A stretch of DNA of 64,000 bases. Origin: Microbacterium sp. Bi121. Its GTDB lineage: Bacteria; Actinomycetota; Actinomycetes; Actinomycetales; Microbacteriaceae. Each line of letters begins with the position of its first letter. Positions within the stretch are counted from its first letter, which is position 1. A program made the position numbers and the translations under genes. The notes under the pieces are model-generated. The model ran no database searches. It was not told where the DNA came from and saw nothing but the letters and a program-made list of their open reading frames with translations. Shown piece after piece: positions 17,373 through 27,500 of this stretch. The stretch is from assembly GCF_918698005.1 (NCBI RefSeq), contig NZ_CAKKLJ010000005.1:62001-126000 (forward strand). The letters run 5' to 3'.

Positions 17373-17842
17373 CCGGGTTCCGTCGCGGCGTGCGACTCGG
17401 CGTCGACGTCGGCAAGGCCCGCGTCGGAGTCGCTCGTTGCGACCCGGACGGGATGCTCGCCGTGCCCGTGGAGACCGTGCCGCGTTCGGATGCCTCGCTC
17501 ACGCGGCTTGCGGAGATCGCCGCCGAGTACGAGCCGCTCGAATTCGTCGTCGGTCTGCCGGTGAACATGCAGGGGGAGGACACGCCGTCGACCTCGGACG
17601 CGAGGGAGTTCGCTGCGGCGCTGCAGCGCGTCACCTCGGTGCCGGTGCGTCTGGTCGATGAACGGCTGAGCACGGTCTCTGCGCACGCGGCGCTGAGATC
17701 ATCGGGGAGAACTCAGCGGAATTCTCGTAGCATTGTCGATCAGGTCGCCGCTGTGGTTCTGCTGCAGCACGCGATCGACACGGAGAAGAGCACCGGCAAC
17801 CCGGCCGGATCCGTGGTGCCCCCGACCGAGGAGCCCTTCTGA
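17369..17842 (+). CDS. ruvX: Putative pre-16S rRNA nuclease / Holliday-junction resolvase-like protein
   Basis: The 157-residue protein of the YqgF/RuvX RNase H-like family has the first acidic strand GVDVGKARVGVARCDPDG, the internal FVVGLPVNMQGED and the conserved VRLVDERLSTVSA. In E. coli YqgF takes part in 16S rRNA 5'-end maturation. It starts with GTG at 17369 in a GTGA overlap with alaS, an alaS-yqgF-mltG-aroE order that is common in actinobacteria. Confidence 0.94.
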   Translation: MTGFRRGVRLGVDVGKARVGVARCDPDGMLAVPVETVPRSDASLTRLAEIAAEYEPLEFVVGLPVNMQGEDTPSTSDAREFAAALQRVTSVPVRLVDERLSTVSAHAALRSSGRTQRNSRSIVDQVAAVVLLQHAIDTEKSTGNPAGSVVPPTEEPF

Positions 17843-17844
17843 GC

Positions 17845-19344
17845 ATGCCCGAACGCGAGAACCCAGAGCCGAGTTCGCACAGTCTGTCCGACGACCTGTT
17901 CTCGAAGCTCCCAGAGCCGTCGCACCGTGCGCCGGCGTCAGACTCCACGCCGCCCGTCCCCGGTTCACGCCGTGCCCGGCGAGAGGCGGCGCAGACCGGC
18001 CAGCAGGCCGGCTCGTTCACACCGAAGACGGGCGGCGACCCGGAATCCACTCCAGAGCAGACGACGGCTCAGCAGCCCACAGGTGAATCGACGGCGACCA
18101 CGGCCGGCCCTGAGACTTCTGCCGCTGAGACCCCTGCTCCTGAGACCGCTGCCGTTGAGCCCTCGGCCTCCGCAGCCGTGCCGGGCGCCGCGACGCTGGA
18201 CGATCTGTTCGAGGCGGACCACACCGAAGTCGGACACACCAAGAAGGCGAAGAAGAAGCGTCGCACCGGATGCCTGGTGGCGCTGGCGATCGTGCTGGCG
18301 ATCCTGGGCGGCCTCACTGCGGGCGGGTTCTGGGCATGGAACACTTACGGCGACAAGATCAGCGACGTGATGGGCTGGGGCCCGCCGGCGGACTGGGAGC
18401 CCGGCATCGCCACCGGCGAGGTCTTCGTGACGATCCGCGACGGCGACACCGGCGGCCCGGTGTCCACCGCGCTCTACGAAGCGGGCGTGACCCGAACCGA
18501 GGACGTGTTCTACGACTATCTGGTCGACGAGAACATCGCGGTCACCTTCTACCCCGGCGTGTACAAGCTGCAGGAGAAGATGACGGCCGAGGCCGCGCTC
18601 ACGGCGATCCAGGATCCGGCGAGCAAGGCTGAGAACACGGCGTCCGTGCCGGAGGGATCGACGCTGGAATACTTCCTGCCGACCATGGCGGAGAGCCTCG
18701 GCATCCCGATCGAGGACTTCCAGGCCGCCGTCAAGGACCCGAGCGCATACGGCGTGGAAGCCGACAGCCTCGAGGGCTGGCTGTTCCCCGCTGTCTACAC
18801 GTTCGACCCCGAGGTCACGGCGAAGGACGTGATCCAGCGCATGGTCGATCGCACGCGTGAGTCCCTCGCAGCGGCCGGCGTGCCGGAGGGCGACGAGCAG
18901 CGTGTCCTGACGATCGCATCCATCATCCAGCGCGAGGGTCACACCGAAGACTTCCCCAAGGTCTCCCGCGTCATCGTGAACCGGCTCCAGCCGGGCAACG
19001 ACGAGACGCACGGTCTGCTGCAGATGGACTCCACCGCGCAGTACGGGGTCGGGGAGCTCCACGCCGGCTCCGCCGGTTCCTCGGAGAAGGCTCTCACCGA
19101 TCCGAACCCGTGGAACACCTACATCCACCCCGGACTGCCGAAGGGTCCGATCGCCACCGCGAGCGACGCCGCGATCGATGCGGCCATGCACCCGGCTGAC
19201 GGACCGTGGTTCTACTTCGTCACGGTGAATCTGAACACGGGTGAGACGGTGTTCTCGGCGACGTACGCGGAGCAGACCCAGGCCGAGAAAAAACTCCACG
19301 AGTGGTGCCAGGCCAATCCTGACTCCGGCTGCTATGCCGGCTGA
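17845..19344 (+). CDS. mltG: Endolytic murein transglycosylase MltG
   Basis: The 499-residue YceG/MltG enzyme cleaves nascent peptidoglycan strands and sets glycan length. Residues 1-140 form a long, disordered Pro/Ala/Glu/Thr-rich cytoplasmic tail ending in a basic KKAKKKRRT patch. One membrane helix spans about 143-165, and the extracellular YceG domain follows. The catalytic glutamate is in IIQREGHTED (about residue 364), and LLQMDSTAQYG matches the conserved substrate loop. The start is 2 nt after ruvX. The long acidic N-terminal tail is much larger than in E. coli but usual for actinobacteria. Confidence 0.95.
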   Translation: MPERENPEPSSHSLSDDLFSKLPEPSHRAPASDSTPPVPGSRRARREAAQTGQQAGSFTPKTGGDPESTPEQTTAQQPTGESTATTAGPETSAAETPAPETAAVEPSASAAVPGAATLDDLFEADHTEVGHTKKAKKKRRTGCLVALAIVLAILGGLTAGGFWAWNTYGDKISDVMGWGPPADWEPGIATGEVFVTIRDGDTGGPVSTALYEAGVTRTEDVFYDYLVDENIAVTFYPGVYKLQEKMTAEAALTAIQDPASKAENTASVPEGSTLEYFLPTMAESLGIPIEDFQAAVKDPSAYGVEADSLEGWLFPAVYTFDPEVTAKDVIQRMVDRTRESLAAAGVPEGDEQRVLTIASIIQREGHTEDFPKVSRVIVNRLQPGNDETHGLLQMDSTAQYGVGELHAGSAGSSEKALTDPNPWNTYIHPGLPKGPIATASDAAIDAAMHPADGPWFYFVTVNLNTGETVFSATYAEQTQAEKKLHEWCQANPDSGCYAG

Positions 19345-20173
19345 TCGGACGCGTCCGCCGGCGACGGCGATGCGTTTCGCGGTGTGGGGCGACCCGATCG
19401 AGCACTCGAAGTCCCCGCAGCTGCACGAGGCCGCGTATCGCGCCCTGGGACTCGACTGGCAGTACGACCGGCGTCAGGTGGCGGCGGCAGGTTTCGGGGA
19501 CGCGCTGGCGGGCCTCGACGACACGTGGCGCGGGCTCTCGCTCACCATGCCGCTCAAGGAGCAGGGGTACCTGGCCGCTGTTACGCGCGACCGGCATGCC
19601 GAACTGACCGGGGCGGTGAACACCCTGCTGCTGGGCGACGCTCCCACCGGCTTCAACACCGATGTCGGCGGCATCATCGACGCCCTCGCCGAGCAGGAGA
19701 TCACGCGGCCTCGCTCCGTGCGGATCCTCGGCGCGGGCGCGACAGCGGCGTCCGCGCTGGTCGCTGCGAGCGAGATCGGCGGAGCGGACATCGACATCCG
19801 TGCGCGGCGCCCTGAGCGTTCGGCGCCGCTCGTCGAGCTGGGGAGCCGCCTGGGCATCCGGGTCACCGCGAACACGTTCGACGCTCCCGCGACGCCTGTC
19901 GACCTCACGATCGCCACGCTCCCGAGCGGGACGGTTCTCGATGAATCAGTCTCCGAGGAGCTCGCGACCCACGGGGGCGCGCTCTTCGACGTGGCCTACG
20001 CGCCGTGGCCCTCGGCACTCGGCGCGGTGTGGACCGCCGCCCCCGTGATCTCCGGCCTCGGGATGCTGCTGCACCAGGCGCTCCGGCAGGTGCGCGTGTT
20101 CCTGCACGGGGACCCCGCCGTGGAGCTGCCGGAGGAACAGCGCGTCCTCGCGGCCATGCGCGACGCTCTCTGA
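19334..20173 (+). CDS. aroE: Shikimate dehydrogenase
   Basis: This 279-residue enzyme (267 if it starts at ATG 19370) reduces 3-dehydroshikimate to shikimate. The substrate motif EHSKSPQLH, the catalytic lysine segment LSLTMPLKEQ and FNTDVGG are present, followed by a nucleotide-binding VRILGAGATA. The ATG at 19334 overlaps mltG by 11 bases. The inner ATG at 19370 (MRFAVWGDPIEHSKSP) agrees better with typical AroE N-termini; neither has a clear ribosome-binding site. It begins the shikimate cluster. Confidence 0.93.
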   Translation: MPADRTRPPATAMRFAVWGDPIEHSKSPQLHEAAYRALGLDWQYDRRQVAAAGFGDALAGLDDTWRGLSLTMPLKEQGYLAAVTRDRHAELTGAVNTLLLGDAPTGFNTDVGGIIDALAEQEITRPRSVRILGAGATAASALVAASEIGGADIDIRARRPERSAPLVELGSRLGIRVTANTFDAPATPVDLTIATLPSGTVLDESVSEELATHGGALFDVAYAPWPSALGAVWTAAPVISGLGMLLHQALRQVRVFLHGDPAVELPEEQRVLAAMRDAL

Positions 20174-20236
20174 CGCGCCGACCGCACGCCCGACACACGG
20201 GCGAAGCAGTGCGCCGAGACATGGGAGACTGGAGCA

Positions 20237-21466
20237 ATGCTCCGCGTGCTCACCGCCGGCGAATCGCACGGCCCCGAACTCATCGCCGTCATGGAGGGTC
20301 TGCCCTCCGGCGTCCCGATCTCCTCCGAGGCGATCCAGGCCGACCTCGCGCGTCGCAAGCTCGGCTATGGCCGAGGCTCGCGCATGAAGTTCGAGCAGGA
20401 TGAGCTCACGATCTCCGGCGGAGTCCGCCACGGCAGGACCCTCGGCAGCCCGATCGCCCTGCGCATCGGCAACACCGAGTGGCCGAAGTGGATCGAGGTC
20501 ATGAACCCCGAGCCGACCGAGATCACCGACAAGTCGCGCGGACGCTCGGCGCCGCTGACGCGCCCCCGCCCCGGTCACGCCGATCTCGTCGGCATGCAGA
20601 AGTACGACTTCGACGAGGCCCGTCCGATCCTCGAGCGAGCCAGTGCCCGCGAGACGGCAGCACGAGTCGCTCTCGGCGCTGTCGCGCGCGCGTTCCTCAG
20701 CGAGCTCGGCATCCGCCTCGTCAGCCACACGCTCTCGATCGGCCCCGTGCAGGTGCCGGAGGGCCGCCCAGTCCCGAACCCGGACGACGTGGATGCGCTG
20801 GACGCCGATCCGCTGCGCTGCTTCGACGCCGAGACCTCAGCCCGCATGGTCGACGAGGTCGACGCCGCGCGCAAGGACGGCGACACGCTCGGCGGCATCG
20901 TCGAGGTACTGGCCTACGGGCTCCCACCAGGACTCGGTTCGCACGTGCACTGGGATCGCCGGCTCGACGGTCGCCTGGCGCAGGCGCTCATGAGCATCCA
21001 GGCGATCAAGGGCGTCGAGGTCGGCGACGGCTTCGAGACGACCCGTCGACGCGGCTCCGCAGCCCACGACGAACTCTTCGTCGCCGACGACGGCATCACC
21101 CGCGCATCGGACCGCGCCGGAGGTACGGAGGGCGGCATGTCCACCGGCACCGTCCTGCGCGTGCGCGCCGGCATGAAGCCCATCGCGACCGTGCCGCACT
21201 CGCTGCGGACGATCGACGTCGCGACAGGCGACGCTGCGACCGCACACCACCAGCGTTCCGACATCAGCGCCGTTCCCGCCGCCGGCGTCGTCGCCGAGGC
21301 AATGGTCGCCATCGAGCTGGCGAACGCCGTGCTCGAGAAGTTCGGCGGCGACAGCGTTCGCGAGACCAGGCGCAACCTCGAAGGATACCTGGCGGCGATC
21401 CCCGCCGAGCTCCGCACGGCTCCCGCCTCCGAGGCGGCTCTGATCGCCCACGATGAGCAGTCCTGA
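20237..21466 (+). CDS. aroC: Chorismate synthase
   Basis: The 409-residue FMN-dependent enzyme makes chorismate from EPSP. Signatures present are [16 protein letters not shown] at the start, [17 protein letters not shown], and [25 protein letters not shown] 6 nt upstream supports the ATG at 20237. The last 14 bases overlap the start of aroK. Confidence 0.97.
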   Translation: MLRVLTAGESHGPELIAVMEGLPSGVPISSEAIQADLARRKLGYGRGSRMKFEQDELTISGGVRHGRTLGSPIALRIGNTEWPKWIEVMNPEPTEITDKSRGRSAPLTRPRPGHADLVGMQKYDFDEARPILERASARETAARVALGAVARAFLSELGIRLVSHTLSIGPVQVPEGRPVPNPDDVDALDADPLRCFDAETSARMVDEVDAARKDGDTLGGIVEVLAYGLPPGLGSHVHWDRRLDGRLAQALMSIQAIKGVEVGDGFETTRRRGSAAHDELFVADDGITRASDRAGGTEGGMSTGTVLRVRAGMKPIATVPHSLRTIDVATGDAATAHHQRSDISAVPAAGVVAEAMVAIELANAVLEKFGGDSVRETRRNLEGYLAAIPAELRTAPASEAALIAHDEQS

Positions 21467-21971
21467 GCTGCTGACACTCGTGCTCGTCGGTCCGATGGGC
21501 GCGGGCAAGACCAGCGTCGGACGCCGAGTCGCGAAGAAGCTCAGCGTCGGGTTCATCGACACCGATCGGCGCATAGTCGCCGCACACGGACCGATCCCCG
21601 AGATCTTCGCCGCGCGCGGTGAGGACGGCTTCCGGGCGCTCGAGACAGAAGCCGCGGCGACCGCGTTGTCCGAAGGCGGCGTGATCTCACTCGGCGGGGG
21701 CGCGGTGACGTCGTATTCCACGCGACAGCTGCTGCGACAGCATCCTGTCGTGTTCCTGACAGTCAGCCCCGAGGCGGTCGCGCACAGGATCGGCGGCGGC
21801 GGAAGACCCATGCTCGCCGGCGATGAGGATCCGGTGACCCGGTGGAAAGAGATCTACGAACAGCGCCGCGGCTGGTACGAAGAAATCGCAGACGCGACTT
21901 TCGACACTTCTCGACGGCCGATGCAGCGCATCGCCGAGGAGATCGCGGCATGGAGGAGAGAGCAGGCATGA
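21453..21971 (+). CDS. aroK: Shikimate kinase
   Basis: The 172-residue P-loop kinase phosphorylates shikimate at the 3-position. Walker A is [13 protein letters not shown]; the shikimate-binding D-T-D-R motif and ISLGGGAV are in place, and GGGGRPML lies in the lid region. It starts inside the end of aroC and ends in an ATGA overlap with aroB. Confidence 0.95.
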   Translation: MSSPELLTLVLVGPMGAGKTSVGRRVAKKLSVGFIDTDRRIVAAHGPIPEIFAARGEDGFRALETEAAATALSEGGVISLGGGAVTSYSTRQLLRQHPVVFLTVSPEAVAHRIGGGGRPMLAGDEDPVTRWKEIYEQRRGWYEEIADATFDTSRRPMQRIAEEIAAWRREQA

Positions 21972-23056
21972 GCACCACCACGATCAGCGTGAGCGGCCAG
22001 GCGTCGTACGACATCACGGTCGGCCGGGGCATCCTCGACCAGGCCTCAGCGGTCCTCGACCCCGGGGTGCGCAAGGTCCTCGTCGTGCATCCGCCTACGC
22101 TCGCCGCTCGGGCAGCTGAGTTCCGCGACAGGCTGCTCGCCGATGACGCGAACGGACAGCGCGAAGTGCTGCTGGCCGAGGTGCCGGACGCCGAGCAGGG
22201 CAAGCGCATCGAGGTCGCCGCTTTCTGCTGGCAGATCATGGGGCAGTCCGACTTCACCCGCACGGACGCCGTGATCGGCTACGGCGGGGGAGCGGTCACC
22301 GATCTCGCCGGATTCGTCGCGGCGACGTGGTTGCGCGGAGTCCAGGTCGTCCAGGTGCCGACGACTGTTCTCGGTCTGGTCGATGCATCAGTGGGCGGCA
22401 AGACCGGCGTCAACACCGCCGAGGGAAAGAACCTCGTCGGTGCGTTCTGGGCGCCGCGTGCCGTGATCGGCGATCTCGACGAGCTCGGCAGTCTCAGCGC
22501 CCATGAGGCCACCGCCGGCTACGCCGAGGTCGTCAAGGCCGGCTTCATCTGGGCTCCCGAGATCCTCGACATCATCGAAGCGGACCCGGCGCGCGCGGTC
22601 GACACGTCGACGGACGAGTTCCGTCGCACCGTCGAGCTCGCGATCGACATGAAGGCGAACGTCGTCTCGGAGGACTTCCGCGAGGCGGGGCAGCGCGAGA
22701 TCCTCAACTACGGCCACACCCTCGGTCACGCGATCGAGCACGCCGAGCGCTACCGCTGGCGACACGGTGCCGCGATCTCGATCGGCATGATGTACGCGGC
22801 CGAGCTGTCGCGACTGGCCGGCCGTTTGTCCGACGCGGCAGTCGATCGCCACCGTTCGATCCTCGAGTCCCTTGGCCTGCCCACGACGTATCGGGCCGGC
22901 GCCTGGTCGACGCTGCTCGCCTCGATGCAGCGTGACAAGAAGACACGCGGCGGGATGCTGCGGTTCATCGTCCTCGACGACATCGCCAAGCCCACCGTCC
23001 TGCAGGCGCCGGATGAGTCCTTGTTGTTCGCCGCGTATCAGGAGGTCGGCGCATGA
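21968..23056 (+). CDS. aroB: 3-Dehydroquinate synthase
   Basis: The 362-residue NAD- and metal-dependent enzyme converts DAHP to 3-dehydroquinate. GYGGGAVTDLAGFVAATWLR and KTGVNTAEGKN bind NAD and phosphate, and NYGHTLGHAIE carries metal-ligand histidines. GGAGGAGAG about 8 nt upstream of the ATG at 21968 fixes the start, in an ATGA overlap with aroK. It also overlaps aroQ in ATGA. Confidence 0.97.
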   Translation: MSTTTISVSGQASYDITVGRGILDQASAVLDPGVRKVLVVHPPTLAARAAEFRDRLLADDANGQREVLLAEVPDAEQGKRIEVAAFCWQIMGQSDFTRTDAVIGYGGGAVTDLAGFVAATWLRGVQVVQVPTTVLGLVDASVGGKTGVNTAEGKNLVGAFWAPRAVIGDLDELGSLSAHEATAGYAEVVKAGFIWAPEILDIIEADPARAVDTSTDEFRRTVELAIDMKANVVSEDFREAGQREILNYGHTLGHAIEHAERYRWRHGAAISIGMMYAAELSRLAGRLSDAAVDRHRSILESLGLPTTYRAGAWSTLLASMQRDKKTRGGMLRFIVLDDIAKPTVLQAPDESLLFAAYQEVGA

Positions 23057-23490
23057 CTCGTCGTCTGCTGCTCGTCAACGGCCCGAACCTGAATCTGCTC
23101 GGCGTCCGCGACCCCGCCGTCTACGGCACATCGACCCTGGCCGATGTGGAGCGGATCGCCACGGATGCCGCGGCCGAGGCCGGCTTCGAGGTGCGCAGCA
23201 TCCAGTCGAACCACGAGGGCGTGCTGATCGATGCGATCCACGCGGCGCGTGAGGACTGCGTCGGCGTGATCATCAACCCCGGTGGGCTCACGCACACCTC
23301 GGTCGCCCTGCGCGACGCGCTCACCGGAATCAGCCTGCCGTTCGCCGAGGTGCACATCTCAGACGTGAACAACCGCGAGGAGTTCCGCCGGTTCTCCTAC
23401 CTGCACGACGTCGCCGCCGTGCGGATCATCGGGGAGGGCGTCGACGGCTACGCGACGGCTGTCGCACGGCTTGCCGCCCTGATCCCGTAG
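23053..23490 (+). CDS. aroQ: Type II 3-dehydroquinate dehydratase
   Basis: The 145-residue small dodecameric dehydratase removes water from 3-dehydroquinate. The catalytic-loop segment NGPNLNLLGVRDPAVYG, NPGGLTHTSVALRDAL, and EVHISDVNNREEFRR are all typical of type II enzymes. It closes the aroE-C-K-B-Q group; aroA and the DAHP synthase are not in this window. The stop codon TAG is part of TAGAAT, a likely -10 box for efp. Confidence 0.96.
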   Translation: MTRRLLLVNGPNLNLLGVRDPAVYGTSTLADVERIATDAAAEAGFEVRSIQSNHEGVLIDAIHAAREDCVGVIINPGGLTHTSVALRDALTGISLPFAEVHISDVNNREEFRRFSYLHDVAAVRIIGEGVDGYATAVARLAALIP

Positions 23491-23493
23491 AAT
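23488..23493 (+). promoter_or_regulatory. Putative -10 box of efp (TAGAAT)
   Basis: TAGAAT overlaps the aroQ stop codon and would give efp its own transcript with a leader of about 67 nt containing the REP-like element. There is no good -35 at normal spacing. Confidence 0.4.
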
Positions 23494-23507
23494 CGACTGT
23501 CGGCCGA

Positions 23508-23529
23508 CCTGAGCCTGCTCGAAGGGTCG
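23508..23529. repeat. REP-like element CCTGAGCCTGCTCGAAGGGT
   Basis: This is a second, inverted copy of the short element found after rarA. It resembles the CCTGAG-TCGAAGGG class of dispersed intergenic palindromes in actinobacteria. Confidence 0.5.
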
Positions 23530-23566
23530 ATCGCCCGCATACTCAACGGAAACGGAACTTTCGCGC

Positions 23567-24127
23567 ATGGCATCCACCGCAGACATCAAGAACGGCGTCG
23601 TCCTCAGCATTGACGGACAGCTCTGGAACGTCATCGAATTCCAGCACGTCAAGCCCGGCAAGGGCGGTGCGTTCGTGCGCACCAAGCTGAAGAACGTGGT
23701 CTCGGGCAAGACCGTCGATCGCACGTACAACGCCGGTGCCAAGATCGAGATCGAGAACGTCGACCGTCGCGATTTCACCTACCTCTACGCGGACGGCGAC
23801 GGGTTCGTGTTCATGGACGCCACGGACTACGACCAGATCACCGTCGGCGCCGCCACCGTCGGCGACGCCAAGAACTTCCTGCTCGAGAACCAGCAGGTCA
23901 CGATCGCGCTGAACAACGGCAACCCGCTGTACATCGATCTGCCGGCATCCGTCATCCTCGAGGTGACGTACACCGAGCCCGGTCTGCAGGGCGACCGCTC
24001 GTCCGCAGGCACGAAGCCGGCGACCGTCGAGACCGGCTACGAGATGCAGGTGCCGCTCTTCGTCGAGACCGGCACGAAGATCAAGGTCGACACCCGCACC
24101 GGCGACTACCTCGGTCGCGAGAAGTAA
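23567..24127 (+). CDS. efp: Elongation factor P
   Basis: The 186-residue factor relieves ribosome stalling at proline runs. The KOW-like N-terminal domain has the loop [17 protein letters not shown], with lysine at the tip of the loop, and the two OB domains follow with [14 protein letters not shown] and the C-terminal signature [13 protein letters not shown]. The ATG at 23567 has no strong ribosome-binding site. nusB follows after 3 bases. Confidence 0.97.
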   Translation: MASTADIKNGVVLSIDGQLWNVIEFQHVKPGKGGAFVRTKLKNVVSGKTVDRTYNAGAKIEIENVDRRDFTYLYADGDGFVFMDATDYDQITVGAATVGDAKNFLLENQQVTIALNNGNPLYIDLPASVILEVTYTEPGLQGDRSSAGTKPATVETGYEMQVPLFVETGTKIKVDTRTGDYLGREK

Positions 24128-24130
24128 GGC

Positions 24131-24541
24131 GTGGGCGCCCGTACCAAGGCGCGCAAGCGCGCGCTCGACATCCTCTTCTCCGCTGACGTCCGCGGAGACG
24201 ACATCGCGGTGACCCTCGCAGCGGAGGCCAAGCGCGCCGCCAGCGAACCGGCACGCGAAGCCTCTTGGCTCTACGCACGCGAGATCGTGGACGGCATCCT
24301 GGACCACAGCGATGACATCGACGAGAGCATCGTGACGCACAGCCGTGATTGGAAGCTCGAGCGGATGCCGACGGTCGACCGGGCGCTGCTGCGCATCGGG
24401 GTATGGGAGATCCTGTACAACGAGGCGGTTCCCACGGCTGTGGCGATCGATGAGGCTGTCGAGCTCGCCAAGGAGTTCTCCACGGACGACTCCGGCGCGT
24501 TCGTGCACGGCGTGCTCGCCCGGGTGGCCCGCGCCAGCTGA
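24131..24541 (+). CDS. nusB: Transcription antitermination factor NusB
   Basis: The 136-residue helical RNA-binding protein acts in rRNA antitermination with NusE. It begins ARTKARKRALDILFSADVRG, has the conserved LERMPTVDRALLRIGVWEIL and ends with a KEFSTDDSGAFVHGVLARVA segment. It uses GTG at 24131. The efp-nusB pairing is standard in actinobacteria. Confidence 0.95.
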   Translation: MGARTKARKRALDILFSADVRGDDIAVTLAAEAKRAASEPAREASWLYAREIVDGILDHSDDIDESIVTHSRDWKLERMPTVDRALLRIGVWEILYNEAVPTAVAIDEAVELAKEFSTDDSGAFVHGVLARVARAS

Positions 24542-24549
24542 CTCTCCAC

Positions 24550-27500
24550 ATGCCCGCCCCGAGCATCGACCTGTCCATCCTGCGACGGGTGACGGACGCG
24601 GGCAGCCTCGAGCGCGGACGGGCGTATGCACGCGCCGGCATGGTGAGACGCACCGCCTGGAACGCGGACTTCACCATGCTCACGGCCGAGGTCCGCGGGT
24701 CGGGCGAGAGCGACTACCGATGCGTCGTCCGCGTCACCATGGGGCGCGAATCGGCCGAGATCTCGTCGACGACGTGCACGTGCCCTGTCCGATTCGGATG
24801 CAAGCACATCGTCGCGACCGTTCTCACGAGCAACGCCGACATCGAGGCGTCTCCGGTCCCGGCCTCCCCGCTGCCGCCCGAATCGGCGGCGCCGACCTGG
24901 CGTGTACTGCTCGAATCGCCGCCGGCGGCGGCCCGTGCCGTACCGCTCGCGCTCGGCGTCGAGGTCCGGCATCGCGCTGCACGCGGAGTCCACCAGTGGG
25001 CGCCGCGCCCTGTGCGCACAGCCACCGTTCGCGATGTCGTCAAGGGCGGGGGCGAGCTGCTCCTCGGCATCCGCCCGCTCATGCGCAGCGGCGCCACAGG
25101 GTCATGGATTCAGGGGACGGCGTCCTGGGACGCCATGCGTCGTCCTGGCACGCAGTTCGCTCCGGAGCAGTTGCGATGGTTCGCCGAGCTGCTGAGCATC
25201 GCGCGCGACTCGCTGCTCTCCGGTACTGCGGGGGACTGGCTGATCCTCGACCACGTGGAATCGGGTCTGCTGTGGCCGCACCTGCGTGCGGGCGCAGCGC
25301 ACGGCGTTCCGCTGGTCACAGCGCAGAAGAGTTTCACGGTCGCGTTCGCGGAATCCGGTGAGGTCACTGCGGCGATCGAGCGAACCGATGACGGCCTCTC
25401 CGTGTCCGCCGACGTCGTCCTCGACGGGCACGCGGTCGATCCCCAGACGGCTTGGACGATCGGTCACTCCGGTGTCTACGCGGTCACGCCTCTCGGCGCC
25501 AGAGCGCAGGTGACGCTCGCCGAGGTGCCGCTGAGCTCCACGGTGCACGCACTGATCACGGCGCGGACGCCGCTGGTCGTTCCGGCGGCCGAAGAAGGCG
25601 CGTTCCTGCGCGACGCCTATCCGGCGCTCGCGCGCCGCGTTCCGATACGAACCGTCGGGGCGGTCGAGCTGCCCGCTGTGCCGACGCCCGTCGCGACGCT
25701 CGTACTCGTCCACCGACCCGGAGACCGCATCGACTACGCCGTCGAATGGGCGTATCGCGGTCACGGTCGCTTCCCGCTGACGCCGACCGCCGATGCCGTC
25801 CGCGACGAGGACGCCGAGCAGGAGGCTCTTCGAGAGGCCTCTGCGCTGTGGGAGTCGGTGACCGGGGAGGATTTCGCGCCGTCCGGCACGTTCCTCGATG
25901 TCGACGCCGCCGAGTTCGCGACACACATCGTGCCGGCGCTCAAGGCCCAGGGTCTGTCCGTCGTCATGACGGGCAGACCCAAGACGTATCACGAGCTCAG
26001 CGGTGCGCCCGAGATCACGGTGTCCACGGTGGAGAGCACCGACCCTGACTGGTTCGACCTCGGGGTGATCGTGAAGATCGACGGCCGCAGCATTCCGTTC
26101 GCCCCGCTGTTCACGGCTCTGAGCATGCGCCGCACGAAGCTGCTGCTCGTCGACGGCAGCTGGTTCTCGCTCGCACATCCGGCGCTCGACTCGCTCCGCG
26201 AGCTCATCGACGAGGCCACCGAGCTCGCCGAATGGGAGACCGGCCCCCGCATCAGCCGGTACCAGACCGACCTCTGGGAGGAGTTCGAGGATCTGGCCGA
26301 TCAGGCGGTGCCCGCGACGAGCTGGCGCGCCACGGCTGAGGGCCTGAGAGAGGCGACCGGGGTTCCCTCGGCGCCGCTGCCCACGGGGCTGCAGGCAGAG
26401 CTGCGTCCGTATCAGAAGACCGGATTCGACTGGCTCGCCTTCCTGTGGCGGCACCGGCTGGGCGGCATCCTCGCCGACGACATGGGACTCGGCAAGACGA
26501 TCCAGTTGCTGACCCTGATGCTCCACGCCCGCGCCTCAGGCGAACGACGGCCGTTCCTCGTGATCGCGCCGACGTCTGTGCTGTCGACTTGGAGCGAGGA
26601 GGCCGCGCGCTTCGCGCCGTCGCTGAGCGTGCGCGTCATCGAGGGGACGCGAACCCACCGCGAAGGATCGATCGCAGATGCCGCGCGAGACGCCGACCTC
26701 GTGGTGACGTCGTACACGCTGGCGCGATTGGATGCCGAGGAGTACGCCGCTGCGGACTGGGCAGTGCTCGTGCTCGACGAGGCGCAGTTCGTGAAGAACC
26801 CTGCGACCAAGCAGCACCGCGCTGTGGCATCCATTCCGGCCGGCGTCACGTTCGCGGTCACCGGAACCCCGATGGAGAACAGCCTCGGGGATCTGTGGGC
26901 GCTGCTCAAGCTCACCGCGCCCGGGCTGTTCGCGTCGGCCAGGAAGTTCCGGCAGGACTACGTCCAGCCGATCGAACAGGGGAAGGTGCCGGAGAACGAA
27001 GAGGGCGGGGAGTACCGGCAGCGCCGGCTGGAGCGGCTGCGGCGTCGCATCCGGCCGCTCATGCTGCGGCGTACGAAAGAACTCGTCGCCACCGATCTTC
27101 CCGAGAAGCAGGAGCAGCTGCTGCACGTGGAGCTCAGCGCGTCGCATCGGGCGGTGTACGACACCGTGCTGCAGCGCGAGCGGCAGAAGGTGCTCGGGCT
27201 GCTGAAGGATCTCGACCGCAACCGATTCATCGTGTTCCGATCGCTGACGATGCTGCGGATGCTGAGTCTCGCACCTGGGCTCGTCGACGAGGCCGATGCG
27301 AAGATCGGCTCGCGCAAGCTCGACGCGCTCATCGAACGCGTGATGGAACTCCACGCCGAAGGGCACCGAGCGCTCGTGTTCAGTCAGTTCACGTCGTTCC
27401 TGCAGCTCGCCGCCGCGCGGCTCGAACAGGCGGGCATCCCGTACGCGTACCTCGACGGCTCGACGCGCAAGCGCAAGGAGGTCATCGACGGGTTCCGCAC

